Source of the DNA: Gemmatimonadales bacterium
GTDB taxonomy: Bacteria > Krumholzibacteriota > Krumholzibacteriia > LZORAL124-64-63
Direction of reading: 5' to 3'
Assembly: GCA_019038745.1 (NCBI GenBank)
Contig: JAHOYV010000075.1
Coordinates: 1 to 47,990, forward strand
Length of the DNA stretch: 47,990 nt
Shown here: in pieces, positions 10,572 through 20,000 of the stretch
Numbering within the stretch: the first letter of the stretch is position 1
How the letters are laid out: the number at the start of each line of letters is the position of its first letter
Position numbers and translations under genes: made by a program
Notes under the pieces: generated by a model
Told to the model about the DNA's origin: nothing
The model's input: the letters and a program-made list of their open reading frames with translations, nothing else
The model's database searches: none

Positions 10572-11228
10572 GTGTTAATCGCCAGTCAAAATTCTTTTTC
10601 CGAAAACGGTTCCCCCGAATCCGAGGCCGGAAAATCCCGCGCCGAGGATTTGGATCTGGCGGACAAGGCGACGACCGGGGACCGGGATGCCTTCGAGACG
10701 ATCTATCGAAAATACCAGGACCGCATCTACGGCCTTTGCCTGCGCCTGACGACAGATCGAGTCGAGGCCGAGGAATTGGTCCAGGAAACTTTCGTCAAGG
10801 CCTGGTTGTCGATGAGTGGTTTTTCCGGCCGGGGTCAACTAGGTGGCTGGTTGGCGAGGATCGCCGTGAATCGCTGGCGTGATCGCTGGCGCTCACGTCA
10901 TCGGACCAACCTGGCGTTGCAGGAATTCGGCCGGGAAGCCGGAGTCGCCGAAACCGACGAAACGAACCAAGCTTCCGCCCGCAGCCTAACCGGCGATGAG
11001 GCAGTCATCCCATTGCTTACGGCGATGGACCTGGAACGCTGTATCGCCAAACTCCCCCTGGGCGCTCGGACCGTCTTCGTCCTGCATGAAATCGAGGGGT
11101 ATCCCCATCATGAAATAGCCCAGCAGATGCAGCTGGCCACCGGGACCGTCAAGGCCCAGCTGCACCGGGCCCGCAAGTTGTTGAAAGTGATGTTGACCGA
11201 TAGTAAGGAGCAAACCCATGAAGCGTAA
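10572..11228 (+). CDS. ECF-family RNA polymerase sigma factor
   Basis: 218 residues. Region 2 (AFETIYRKYQDRIYGLCLRL ... EAEELVQETFVKAW ... WLARIAVNRWRDRWR) and region 4 (LERCIAKLPLGARTVFVLHE, EIAQQMQLATGTVKAQLHRARKLL) are plain, and no region 3 lies between them, as expected for group 4 sigma factors. The GTG start is the longest choice; the first ~35 residues are poorly conserved in character and the true start may be further in. The gene overlaps the next by 11 bases, the usual arrangement of an ECF sigma factor and its anti-sigma factor. Likely controls its own operon and envelope-related genes. Confidence 0.93.
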   Translation: MLIASQNSFSENGSPESEAGKSRAEDLDLADKATTGDRDAFETIYRKYQDRIYGLCLRLTTDRVEAEELVQETFVKAWLSMSGFSGRGQLGGWLARIAVNRWRDRWRSRHRTNLALQEFGREAGVAETDETNQASARSLTGDEAVIPLLTAMDLERCIAKLPLGARTVFVLHEIEGYPHHEIAQQMQLATGTVKAQLHRARKLLKVMLTDSKEQTHEA

Positions 11229-11736
11229 TACTGAACATGGGCTGAACGAAAAGCTGGACCTGCAGTTGGACCATCTTGTGGAGAAGCTGAGGGACACCGG
11301 GATACCGCCGGGGCGTGATCTTTGGCCGGAAATCGACCAGGCTATTCGCCGGACCGACTTGATCCCGACGACTACTGGCCGCCGGTTGGCAGGATGGCGA
11401 ATCGTCGCCCTAGCTGCTTCGGTGCTGTTATTGGTAGGCGTTGGGCTAGTTCAGCATGGCGATTTGCCGGGCAATTCGGTTCACCATCAAGCTGGCCAAT
11501 CCCTGGACAAATCAATGGGGCCCCTGGCACAAGCGGATTTACCAACTGGTGAAAACGCGGTCGACGTCCCGGTCGCCAACTTGAAGTTCGTGGACCAGGC
11601 CCTGGCGGATTTGAACCAGGCCCTGGCCGCTGATCCAAACAACAGCAGCCTGTCCCAACTCGTCTTGATGATCCACAAATCGAGAGGAAACTTGATCCGC
11701 AACACCGTCAGGCGCTTGGCCGCTCCCGGTGGATGA
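11218..11736 (+). CDS. Probable membrane-bound anti-sigma factor
   Basis: 172 residues, overlapping the sigma factor gene, which indicates translational coupling. The N-terminal ~60 residues are cytoplasmic and contain LRDTGIPPGRDLWPEIDQAI, a pattern common at the start of anti-sigma factors paired with ECF sigma factors. One transmembrane helix lies at about 64-82 (WRIVALAASVLLLVGVGLV). The remainder is periplasmic and rich in Asp, Asn and Gln, with a helical LADLNQALAADPNN segment. There is no zinc-binding HxxxCxxC motif, so it is not a classical ZAS-type anti-sigma. The role is inferred from position and topology. Confidence 0.75.
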   Translation: MKRNTEHGLNEKLDLQLDHLVEKLRDTGIPPGRDLWPEIDQAIRRTDLIPTTTGRRLAGWRIVALAASVLLLVGVGLVQHGDLPGNSVHHQAGQSLDKSMGPLAQADLPTGENAVDVPVANLKFVDQALADLNQALAADPNNSSLSQLVLMIHKSRGNLIRNTVRRLAAPGG

Positions 11737-11826
11737 TTCGAAAGTTAAGTGAATGAGAATTCGTTGAGCAGATAGAACATAAACAGCCCGGAGCGCCCTC
11801 GGCGGCGGCGGGCAGGAGGAAAAGAG

Positions 11827-12747
11827 ATGAAGAAAATGAATCACACCAAATGGAGTTGTCGAACGGCAATGATCCTGATCGTCGCCGTATTGGCCATTGG
11901 GTTTGGAAACAACACGGCATTGGCCGAGCAGGAGATCAGCGAATCAGGATCGGCTTCCGCCAAGGGAATGGTGTATGTCGAAAATCTGGCCGGTTCGGTC
12001 AAGATAAAGGGTTGGGACAAAAACGAAATTGAAGTCACCGGCACGCTGGATGAAAAGGCCAAGAAATTGAACTTCGAAACAGGCAAAAAGAAATCAATCA
12101 TCGAAGTGGTCTACCCCCGCAGGGTCAAGAACATCGAGGAGGGGTCCCACCTGGTGATCATGATCCCGCGCGGCAGCAGCCTTGAGGTTGAATGTGTAAG
12201 CGCCGACGTTGAAATTTCCGGCGTCGAGGGCCACATCGAAGTCGAAGCCGTCAGTAGTAACGTGGAAATCGACGGGCCCTGCCTGAGCACCGATGTAGAC
12301 GTAATCAGCGGCAGCGTGACACTTACCGATCCAGGTGAAGAAGTTGAAGTGGACTGCATCAGCGGCCAGGTCCAAATCACTGGCCATCAAGCCGATGTCC
12401 GTGTTGAATCCATAAGCGGAGAGGTGTCCTTGGACTTCGACTTGTTCCGCAACCTGAGCGTGGAGTCGATCTCGGGAACGATGAGAATTTCCGGCGACCT
12501 GGACTCCTCCGGTTCCTTCGCCCTGGACCTCCACTCCGGCAACCTCATCCTGATGGTGCCGAGCAAAGTGTCTGCCGACTTCGAAGCCCACACATTCAGC
12601 GGAGACATCGAAACCGACTTCGGCTACGAGGGTGAAAAAACCAGCAAATACCTGCCTGGACAGGAACTGGAGTTCAGCACCGGCGGCGGCGGAGCCGATG
12701 TGGAGATCAACACCTTCAGCGGTGACATCAATATCCGGAAGAAGTGA
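11827..12747 (+). CDS. Secreted DUF4097-type beta-strand repeat protein
   Basis: 306 residues with a Sec signal peptide (hydrophobic AMILIVAVLAIGFG, cleavage near ALA-EQ) and a strong AGGAGG site. The mature part is a run of short beta strands with repeated patterns (VESISGEVSL, VESISGTMRI, HTFSGDIETD, NTFSGDINIRKK), typical of the DUF4097 right-handed helical fold. Genes of this family often sit beside ECF sigma/anti-sigma pairs, as here, and are thought to be envelope proteins under control of the sigma factor. The biochemical role is unknown. The 90-base gap to the anti-sigma gene makes it the third gene of the same unit or its target. Confidence 0.85.
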   Translation: MKKMNHTKWSCRTAMILIVAVLAIGFGNNTALAEQEISESGSASAKGMVYVENLAGSVKIKGWDKNEIEVTGTLDEKAKKLNFETGKKKSIIEVVYPRRVKNIEEGSHLVIMIPRGSSLEVECVSADVEISGVEGHIEVEAVSSNVEIDGPCLSTDVDVISGSVTLTDPGEEVEVDCISGQVQITGHQADVRVESISGEVSLDFDLFRNLSVESISGTMRISGDLDSSGSFALDLHSGNLILMVPSKVSADFEAHTFSGDIETDFGYEGEKTSKYLPGQELEFSTGGGGADVEINTFSGDINIRKK

Positions 12748-12773
12748 CCTGAAACAAGGCGGACTGTCACGTA

Positions 12774-12866
12774 ACAATTGAGAGGAAGGGGGTCTCACGG
12801 CCCCCTTCCTCACACACACCACCGTACGAACGGTCCCGTATACGGCGGTTCCTGATGAGTATCTTC
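12774..12866 (-). ncRNA. Solitary group II intron 3' end (domains V-VI), probable
   Basis: Read on the minus strand, 12851-12818 has the form of a domain V hairpin: a 5' arm beginning ACCGCCGTAT and containing the triad CGC, and a 3' arm CGTACGGTGGT, pairing with one G-U. It is followed at once by a second strong hairpin at 12782-12811 (11 paired bases, GAGGAAGGGGG with CCCCCTTCCTC) in the position of domain VI, then CTCAATT as a possible 3' splice end. The triad CGC is known from class C introns. No maturase or upstream intron domains are present: the stop of the cytochrome gene lies only 54 bases away. This is therefore a remnant or a stand-alone element. The second hairpin may also stop transcription of the gene ending at 12747. 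Confidence 0.6.
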
Positions 12867-12920
12867 CTTCCTTATTCTCGCAATACTTTCCATCCTATAA
12901 ACAACCAGCTTAAAGGTCCT

Positions 12921-14093
12921 TCAGGGAGATTCCGCAGGCACCAACCGGGAAGTTTCCAGGTCCCCGAAGTGACACTTGGAACACAAGGACCCCTGGCCCG
13001 GGTCGAGGTAGGGATTGGGAATGGGAAATGACCCGGAAACCACGCCATCCTGGTCAAGGGAACCGGCATTCATATCCCAGCGCAGGGCGTGCGGTGCCGA
13101 AGAGGCGTGGGCCCGGTGACAGGTCAGGCACATCACCCGGCTACCGGGACCCGGACCTGCCTGGTTGTCGATCTCCGCTCCGGAATACTCAAAAGGAACT
13201 GCAGCCAGGTAGGCCGTGGCGGAATGGCCCCCCGAGGGGTCGGCATCCCCGTTGTAGGTGTTGTAGTTATCCATCTCACTGTCGGAAATGTCCTCATCAA
13301 AATCGTGTTCGAATATTTGGGACCCGGGGCCATCGTGGTAAGTGCCATGGCAGTTGGCGCACCACTGGCCCATGCCGGACCGGTAGGCGGTATGGTTGTC
13401 GTCGGTCTCGAAGGATCCCGGATTCGTCCCGTTGATCCCGGCCGCTTCCGGCGCGGAATTGACGAAGGTGAACAGCCCGCCCTGGACGGGGCCTGCCCCA
13501 TTGAGCATCCGGAAAGAACTGTTGCCGTGGGGATCATGACAGCTGACGCAACCCAATTCGTTGCTGGGGAAGTTGCCGCCCGGCGAAAACAACCACTGCG
13601 TATCAACACCCACACCGTTGGCCAGGGAGATGACGTTGTGCCCGGCGGTCTCCCCGCCGATTGGATTCATCGAACCATCCGGTCCATCGTTCAGATTGTC
13701 CTCTAGAAGAAAAATGAAATTACCCGCACCACGCTCCGGGGACGGATCAAGGGGTGAGAGAGCGAACACCCCGTTGTTTCCCCCGTGGCAAGCCAGACAC
13801 AGATCGGTCGAGGAGGAGGCGGCCAGAAGAGGCGTGTTTCCGATCATCACCACCTGGCCATCCAGTTCCCCGTGCATCACGTGGCATCCACCACAGCGAG
13901 CCACCCCTCCGTCGTGAAATGCCAAACCCGTGCCGACACCTGTGAACAGGAAGAAAGCAGGCAATAGCCATCCTACCAGGCCACAAATGTCCCTGGCGGA
14001 GACTCGCCGGCCGCTTGTAGCGGGAATCGCTGATGTCCTATGCCAATTCACCGGTGGTATCCCCTTGGTTTCCCAATGGCCTCCCCCAGACAA
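12921..14093 (-). CDS. OmcS-like hexahaem c-type cytochrome (second copy)
   Basis: 390 residues from a TTG start; the N-terminus is uncertain and a GTG at about residue 20 is an alternative. A hydrophobic signal segment (GWLLPAFFLFTGVGTGLA) is followed by FHDGGVARCGGCHVMH, which lines up with the mature N-terminus of the filament-forming Geobacter cytochrome OmcS. Six CxxCH haem sites are present: CGGCH, CLACH, CVSCH, CANCH, CLTCH, CSKCH. Other OmcS-like signatures are GMGQWCANCHGTYHDG and CLTCHRAHASS. The histidine corresponding to OmcS His16, which binds a haem in the next subunit of the filament, is conserved. Expected location: outside the outer membrane, carrying electrons. It lies downstream of a close relative, 152 bases away, with a hairpin between them. 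Confidence 0.85.
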   Translation of the reverse strand: MSGGGHWETKGIPPVNWHRTSAIPATSGRRVSARDICGLVGWLLPAFFLFTGVGTGLAFHDGGVARCGGCHVMHGELDGQVVMIGNTPLLAASSSTDLCLACHGGNNGVFALSPLDPSPERGAGNFIFLLEDNLNDGPDGSMNPIGGETAGHNVISLANGVGVDTQWLFSPGGNFPSNELGCVSCHDPHGNSSFRMLNGAGPVQGGLFTFVNSAPEAAGINGTNPGSFETDDNHTAYRSGMGQWCANCHGTYHDGPGSQIFEHDFDEDISDSEMDNYNTYNGDADPSGGHSATAYLAAVPFEYSGAEIDNQAGPGPGSRVMCLTCHRAHASSAPHALRWDMNAGSLDQDGVVSGSFPIPNPYLDPGQGSLCSKCHFGDLETSRLVPAESP

Positions 14094-14195
14094 ACAAAAT
14101 CCGAAACTTCTTTGATTACAAAATTATACCACAACTCCAGCCTGCAGAAGAGCCGTTAGCTTTTCGAGACCGAAATTCCCAGGCTGGATCATGAA

Positions 14196-14223
14196 GGCCC
14201 CGCAGGATAAATCCCACGGGGCC
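14196..14223 (-). terminator. Hairpin after the first OmcS-like gene
   Basis: GGCCCCG at 14196-14202 pairs perfectly with CGGGGCC at 14217-14223; the loop can pair further (GGAT with ATCC). It lies 23 bases beyond the stop of the upstream cytochrome gene. There is no clear U-run, so it may be a partial terminator or mRNA-stabilising hairpin that sets unequal levels of the two cytochromes. Confidence 0.5.
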
Positions 14224-14245
14224 CGTTCAGAACAATAAACCGAGA

Positions 14246-15409
14246 TTATCCGTTCCCTGCGTCCCCGAAGTCCTTCACGTGGCACTTGTTACACAACGAG
14301 CGCTGGTCATTCGTGAAGCTGTACCCGTAGTACATATTGTCGATATCCGACTGAGTGGCGCCGCCATCGAAAATGGGGTTGCCCAACTCATCCTCCCCGG
14401 CGACTGCGGGGTGCGAGTCGACCAGGAAATCGGTGGCCATGTCCCAACGCGTGGCATCCGCAAAGGGCGTAGCGTGGGCGCGGTGACAGCTCAGGCACAT
14501 GACCTGATCGTTGCTTGTTGGACCGGCCGTGTAGTTCTCGGTGTCCACGGTAGTCAAATCCACATCCACGTCCTCGAACGGAACCAGGCCGCTGTAGGAA
14601 GTGGCGGCCACGCCCGAGAAATCACTGGTGGCGACGTAGGCATTGTAGTTCGCCGCCAAGCCATTCATTTCCTCACTGACCGGATGAACGAAATCCGTGG
14701 CGTTATCATCGTGGAAGTTGGTGTGACAATTGGCGCACCATTCACTCATACCGGACTTGTAGACGGTGTGAGCCGAATCTGTCTCGGGCTCGCCCCGGCT
14801 GCTGGTCCTGTTGGTGTAACGGCTGTTACCGGCAGCCAGAGGAGCGGGCTCGGTGAAGTTGAAGCCGCCGCCGTCGTAGTTCGGTCGGGGCGTGTCCGGC
14901 TCACCCGGGCCGGCGATTGTGGTCTCCCCGTACAACAGACGGAAGTTGGTGTTGCCATGGGGATCATGGCAGGAAGTACAAGCCATGTAGGCGGACTGAA
15001 AGCCGGCCGACCCGCCCCCGGGAGCACGCGCCAGTGTGGCCTCGGGATTCAGACCGCGGCCCGGGCTGATGACGTTGTGGCCGTGGCTGTCGCCCGTGCT
15101 GGTTTTGGTGCCATGGGATTCCCACGTGAAGGTCTTGGTGACCCAGTAGAAATCGCCCCCAGCCCCCCAGCCGTTCCCGTCGGCGAACTGACCGTAGCTC
15201 GCGTGGCAACGCAGACAGGCCTCGGTGGCGTCGTTTTCATTCAGCAGGTTCGAATTGGTCACCAGCCCGTCAATGGCAACTCCATCTTGGCTGTTGTGCA
15301 TGGTGTGGCAACCGGCGCAATAAGCGACGCCGCCGTCATGGAAGGCAAGGGCGGATCCGCTACAGAGTGCGACCACCATCACCAGAGAAAGAGTAAGTAA
15401 GGTTTTCAA
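14246..15409 (-). CDS. OmcS-like hexahaem c-type cytochrome (first copy)
   Basis: The TTG start at 15409 follows GGAGG by 7 bases and opens directly on a signal peptide (MKTLLTLSLVMVVALCSGSALA), so the longer frame to 15481 is rejected; 387 residues. The mature protein begins FHDGGVAYCAGCHTMHNS and carries six CxxCH sites (CAGCH, CLRCH, CTSCH, CANCH, CLSCH, CNKCH). The resemblance to Geobacter OmcS runs the whole length: the start, the GHNVISPG segment, CTSCHDPHGN, GMSEWCANCHTNFH, CLSCHRAHA and QRSLCNKCHVKD. OmcS polymerises into micrometre-long electron-conducting filaments; the His16 equivalent needed for the haem shared between subunits is present. This is the stronger OmcS candidate of the two and is expected to be extracellular. 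Confidence 0.92.
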   Translation of the reverse strand: MKTLLTLSLVMVVALCSGSALAFHDGGVAYCAGCHTMHNSQDGVAIDGLVTNSNLLNENDATEACLRCHASYGQFADGNGWGAGGDFYWVTKTFTWESHGTKTSTGDSHGHNVISPGRGLNPEATLARAPGGGSAGFQSAYMACTSCHDPHGNTNFRLLYGETTIAGPGEPDTPRPNYDGGGFNFTEPAPLAAGNSRYTNRTSSRGEPETDSAHTVYKSGMSEWCANCHTNFHDDNATDFVHPVSEEMNGLAANYNAYVATSDFSGVAATSYSGLVPFEDVDVDLTTVDTENYTAGPTSNDQVMCLSCHRAHATPFADATRWDMATDFLVDSHPAVAGEDELGNPIFDGGATQSDIDNMYYGYSFTNDQRSLCNKCHVKDFGDAGNG

Positions 15410-15594
15410 GGCGATTCCTCCAAAGTGAAAATTCCAAGTTTCCGCCTCCACCAAAGAATTAGTAAAGAGGCGTGCCACCAATCGCAGGTTTGTCCCCCTG
15501 CATCACTTCCCTTTTCGGTATCTACCTCCTTTTTGGACACTGCCCGGGGCAGTTGTTCTTCCAGAGTCGGTTTCTCCCGAACCGAAACGAGCCA

Positions 15595-16794
15595 TCAGTT
15601 CAAAGCTTCGAGATGAATCTTGAACACCTGCACGCGGCTCTGGAACCCTTGCGAAACGAACACCCGGCCGTCATCCGAAGCTGCGATGGCCAGGGGATGA
15701 TAAAATTGCCCGGGCCAGATACCGGGACGACCCAATTCCGTGACGTACTGATAAGCAGAATCGAATACCAGGATCTTGTGCCTCATCCGATCCAGCACCA
15801 GGATCATATCCTCGGGACCGAAGGCCACACCGACTGGAAAGACCATCCCTCCGGGCCCGGTCCCGAGCTTCCCGAAGGAATTTAGGGGGGTTCCTTCGGC
15901 GGAAAAGACATGGACCTGGTGCGATTCCCCTCCAGGCACCAGAATGCGCCCATCTATTGAGCAGCCCGGTCGCCCCAGGCCCAAATCGAAAGTTTTGTTT
16001 TCCATTACATCCTGCTTCCACAGCAGGGACCCGGAATCCGCATCGTGCATGGCCAATATTCCCAAGGTTCCGTCCAGGGTCAGGAGACCTCCGTCCGGGG
16101 TGATTACCAGATGTTGCGGTGACCAGGCAGGAGAAGGAGATTCAGACAGAAAGACAACCGGTTCTCCGAAGAGATTCAGTTTGCGGATCGACGCGCCGGG
16201 TCGGTCCCGGTTCAAGTCCAGAAAAATGATGCTTCCATCTGCAGCCAACGACCCGTCCTGAGGACCGCGCAGGTCTGCGAACCTTCCGGTCCGGAACAAT
16301 TCCAGGCCTAGATTATTGAGAATGTGGAAGGAACGACCCCGGTTTTCGGTAACGCAGATCTCATTCCCAACCGGATCATAAGTGACCGCGGAGGGATACA
16401 GGTGAGCCTGAGCGCCACGTAAGAGGTCCACCTCCTGAACAAATTCCAGGGTGATGGGTGATTCCACACCCCGAGAGGTATGCGGCACAATAGTGAAACC
16501 CAAAACCAGCAAAACAGAGACATAGTATTTAACCAATAGATGGATGGGTTTAACGTTGCCACTTTTCAGTTTCAAAACAGAGTTGAATAAATAATTAACA
16601 CCCACCCCACTTTGCCTATGGTTTTTTTTGGTTTTTTCTGTTTTTTTATGGGAATTTTCGTTTCTTTTATCAAATCTAAAAACAGGCTCGTGACGACTTG
16701 AGGCAAAATTATTAAGTATTATTGCAGAATTTGACAGTCTCCGACCTTGGCTATCTATTCTACAGACTCGGTGTTTCAGGTTAAAAAACGGCAT
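15595..16794 (-). CDS. NHL-repeat beta-propeller protein of the cytochrome locus
   Basis: About 400 residues from an ATG preceded by GAGGG at 8 bases; the first ~85 residues are unusually basic and AT-rich, and a start near 16536, directly before the hydrophobic YYVSVLLVLGFTIVP signal, is possible. The mature part holds NHL-type propeller repeats, for example GPGGMVFPVGVAFGPEDMILVLDRMRHKILVFD and GQFYHPLAIAASDDGRVFVSQ. NHL propellers bind proteins or ligands and recur in gene clusters for extracellular cytochromes, where they are thought to help assembly or anchoring; this role is inferred from context. It is likely periplasmic or exported. The next gene is the first OmcS-like cytochrome, 185 bases downstream. 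Confidence 0.8.
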   Translation of the reverse strand: MPFFNLKHRVCRIDSQGRRLSNSAIILNNFASSRHEPVFRFDKRNENSHKKTEKTKKNHRQSGVGVNYLFNSVLKLKSGNVKPIHLLVKYYVSVLLVLGFTIVPHTSRGVESPITLEFVQEVDLLRGAQAHLYPSAVTYDPVGNEICVTENRGRSFHILNNLGLELFRTGRFADLRGPQDGSLAADGSIIFLDLNRDRPGASIRKLNLFGEPVVFLSESPSPAWSPQHLVITPDGGLLTLDGTLGILAMHDADSGSLLWKQDVMENKTFDLGLGRPGCSIDGRILVPGGESHQVHVFSAEGTPLNSFGKLGTGPGGMVFPVGVAFGPEDMILVLDRMRHKILVFDSAYQYVTELGRPGIWPGQFYHPLAIAASDDGRVFVSQGFQSRVQVFKIHLEALN

Positions 16795-16962
16795 TTGCGC
16801 ATCCCTCAAAGTCACCACGAAAAACTTAATTGGGACAATCCTATCGTAAAACTGGGATTTAATCAATGGTTGTTTGCTTTTTTATTAACAACAGTGTCCA
16901 AAAAACAAAATTTTTAGCTGTAGGTTTTTAACCCATTAAAACACAACGTATTATGGTTGCAA

Positions 16963-17004
16963 AAAACAATCTCCTGACAGTTCGGTTATCCGGATCTGTC
17001 AGGA
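16963..17004 (-). terminator. Rho-independent terminator after the 42-haem cytochrome gene
   Basis: On the minus strand a perfect 9-base stem (TCCTGACAG at 16972-16980 with CTGTCAGGA at 16996-17004) with a 15-base loop is followed by GATTGTTTTTTG. It ends the operon that contains the giant cytochrome and separates it from the NHL/OmcS-like genes, which must have their own promoter in the AT-rich DNA at 16795-16970. Confidence 0.75.
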
Positions 17005-17067
17005 AATTGTCACACACGACTTTCCTGCAGGGTTAGTCATTGAATTGTCATGCCCTTCAGACCCGGC

Positions 17068-20000
17068 TCATTCCCTTTTCTGGCGAATCATGTTCGTATG
17101 GCATTGAACACAGAGCCGTCCACTGGAATCGTCGGTCATGAATTTCTCATGCTCCGACCCGTGGGGGTTGTGGCAGCTGTCACAACTCATCATTTCCCCG
17201 CTGCGTGGATCTGGAACATCTTCGCCCATCGGGTGATCCGTATGCTCCTGAACTGTGTGGCAGCGCAAACATAATCGTCGACGTTCTTGCTGGTCTGGAC
17301 CTTCGGACGCGGCCAGGTGGGGATCATGACAATACGTACAATCACGGCCGTCCTGGGCTGGGTGACTGGAATCGGCATACCGGACCAGATCCGCCTGTTC
17401 CTGATGACAGTCTCCACAAAGATCCGCTTGCTGGCGCGGGATCAGACCGCCCTGGGGTGCGGTATGCGGCGAGTGACAGGTCGTGCATGAATCCTCCCCC
17501 TCCAAGGGGTCGTGGAGCACACCTCCGGCAAGGTCCTCCGCCATGGCGTCGTGACAATCCAGACACAGGCCGGGTTCGGCAGATTTCAATTGGATCTCCG
17601 AATCAACGTGGCAGACCGAGCATTCCCGCGCTTCATAGGGGGAATGAACCCTTTCATGGGCCAGGGCCGGAGACCGCGAGGCGTGGGCCGCGTGACAGGA
17701 GAGACAATCCGAGTCGGCCACCGGAAAATTCAGATGGCGCGCCTTTAGATTCTGATCCAAAGGATCATGGCACCCGGCACATAGGACCGGCGCTGCGGAT
17801 TTCAGACTGCCATAGGCCTGGCCACCATGCGAATCGTGGCAATCCAGACAGGCCCCTTCGGCGAAGGGAGAATGAACCGTGGGATAATTCTGCAGCTCTC
17901 GCAGGGGCTGATGACAATCCCAGCAAAGCGCCTCCGGTTCCGTGACCAGCAACCCAGAATGATTGGACCCGTGAGGCTCATGGCAACTCTCGCAGTGGCC
18001 GTCCCGCGCCGGAGTATGAGAAAACTCTGGTCGAGGCATCAACTCATCCGTTGGGTGGCACTCCTTGCACGAGTCGGAAACCTTCTCCGAAACAAGCAGA
18101 TTTTCTCCGCGGGAAGCATGGGGGTTGTGGCACTTGGTGCAGTTCCCGCCCGAGAACGGCTCGTGCAGATGGCCGGACCCCTCCAATGTCTCCTGGACCT
18201 GATCATGGCACTCGGAACATAACTCCACCTGCGAACCCACCGGCTGGGTTCCTTCATGACAAGCGGTGCAATCACCCTCTTCGAAGGGGGAATGCGAAGC
18301 GGCCTTAAGCAGAGTCACCACCGTCGAATGATGCGGCTCATGGCAACCGGTACAGATCATTCTCTCTGGATCTCGGTTCAAGTGCTTTTCGCTGAATCCG
18401 CGGCCTTCCTCATCGTGACATTTGAAGCAGAGCCCGGGCTGGGAGGTTTGCAGGAATCCCACACCCTGACCGCCGTGGGCCAGATGGCAATCCAGGCAGC
18501 TGTTCTCCCCCAACGGGTGGATGGATTTGGCACCTTCAGTCTGGACGACATCCTCGTGGCAAACCGTGCACAGCATGGAGCGGGGAGCCCCCAGCAAATT
18601 GTCCAGATTCGAGTTGTGCGGGTCGTGACAGACGGCGCAGTTGCCTTCGGCGAAGGGGACATGATCATGCCAATCCGGCCCTTGCCCCTGATCTACGTCG
18701 TGGCAATCGGCGCACAGGGCGGTTCCCGTCAGGCGTAGCAGGGAAGGATTCTCACCACCGTGAGCATTATGACATTGATCACAATCACCCTCGGCTACGG
18801 GGTCATGCAGGCTTCCCCCATCGGGCCTCCGGATCATGCTCTCGTGACACCGGAGACACAGCTCCGAAGCCGGCGCATTCAGCAGGGTTTCATGCCCGGA
18901 AAAATGCGGCTGATGGCAGGCAAGACACTCCCCGCGGGCCACCACGGTGTGAGGGTGTTGTACCGCCAGTTCCAAACGAACACTCGTATGGCAGCCCAAG
19001 CACTGGGATCCGGCCTCCATCTTCAGCAAGTTCTCCCGGCTTGATCCGTGTGGGTCGTGACAGACGGAGCAATCCTGCTTGATGAATGGCGGATGCGTCG
19101 ATCCCGAGTCGGATTCGGGTGGATTAAGGGATTCGTGGCAATCCAGGCAGAGCGAATTTGATTCCTCGACAAGGAGAGCAGCGCGTGTCCCACCGTGAGG
19201 CTGATGACAGGCGGTACAACGGCCCTCGGAAGCAGGCTCGTGCTTATATTCCCGTTCCAAAGTCGGCATGTCGTGGCATTCCAGGCACATTTGTTTCTCG
19301 GGCCGGACCAACAGATTATCGTGAGCACTGCCGTGGGGAGCGTGACAATCGAGGCAGGACCCATCACTTACCGCCTCGTGGGGAACCGTAACTCCGACCG
19401 TAACGTCGTCGTGGCAGTTCTCACAGAGGCCGGGTAAATCCCCCACCAGATCCGCACCACCCTTTGAGTCGGGATCATGGCAGGCTGTGCAGTCAAACTC
19501 GGCGACAGGGTCGTGCTGGAATTCATTCAGCAGGCTATTGGCGGAGGAACTATGTGGGTTGTGGCAGGACACGCAACCAGCCAGTGAAACCTGGATTTCC
19601 GCGTGCTTCCGGACCAGCTTTTCCTCATTGTCATGGCACGACAGACAGAACTCATCCTTGCCCAAACTCAGCAGCATCGGCTCCGGAGCGGCGTGCACGG
19701 CATGGCAGGACAGACACCCGTCCTTGGCCAGTGGCTTGTGAACGGTCTCCCTTTCGAAAGGCGCCCGGTCATGGCACTCGAAACAGACCTCGGCGCCCCT
19801 GGCCGGCAGAAGGTCCGGCAGGCCGGAACCATGCGCGTCATGGCAGGCCAAGCAACTGCCTCGTACCAGTGGTGAGTGAGGCCGGCCGCTTTCCAGGGCC
19901 TCTCCAATTTCGTCATGGCACTCCAGACACAGATCGTTTCCGTCCTCCTTCAATACGAGCTGGCCAATCACACCGTGGGGAGAGTGACAGGATTCGCATT

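Noticed and set aside
12094..12822. 242-codon frame on the minus strand opposite the DUF4097 gene
   Set aside because: Antisense shadow; no ribosome site, no domain, and it runs through the intron-like hairpins.
14279..15400. 373-codon frame on the plus strand
   Set aside because: It runs antisense to the OmcS-like gene, has no recognisable motifs, and the opposite strand carries six haem sites and a signal peptide.
15560..15594. Small hairpin TCGGTT/AACCGA after the NHL gene
   Set aside because: Six-base stem with no T-run; too weak to call a terminator.
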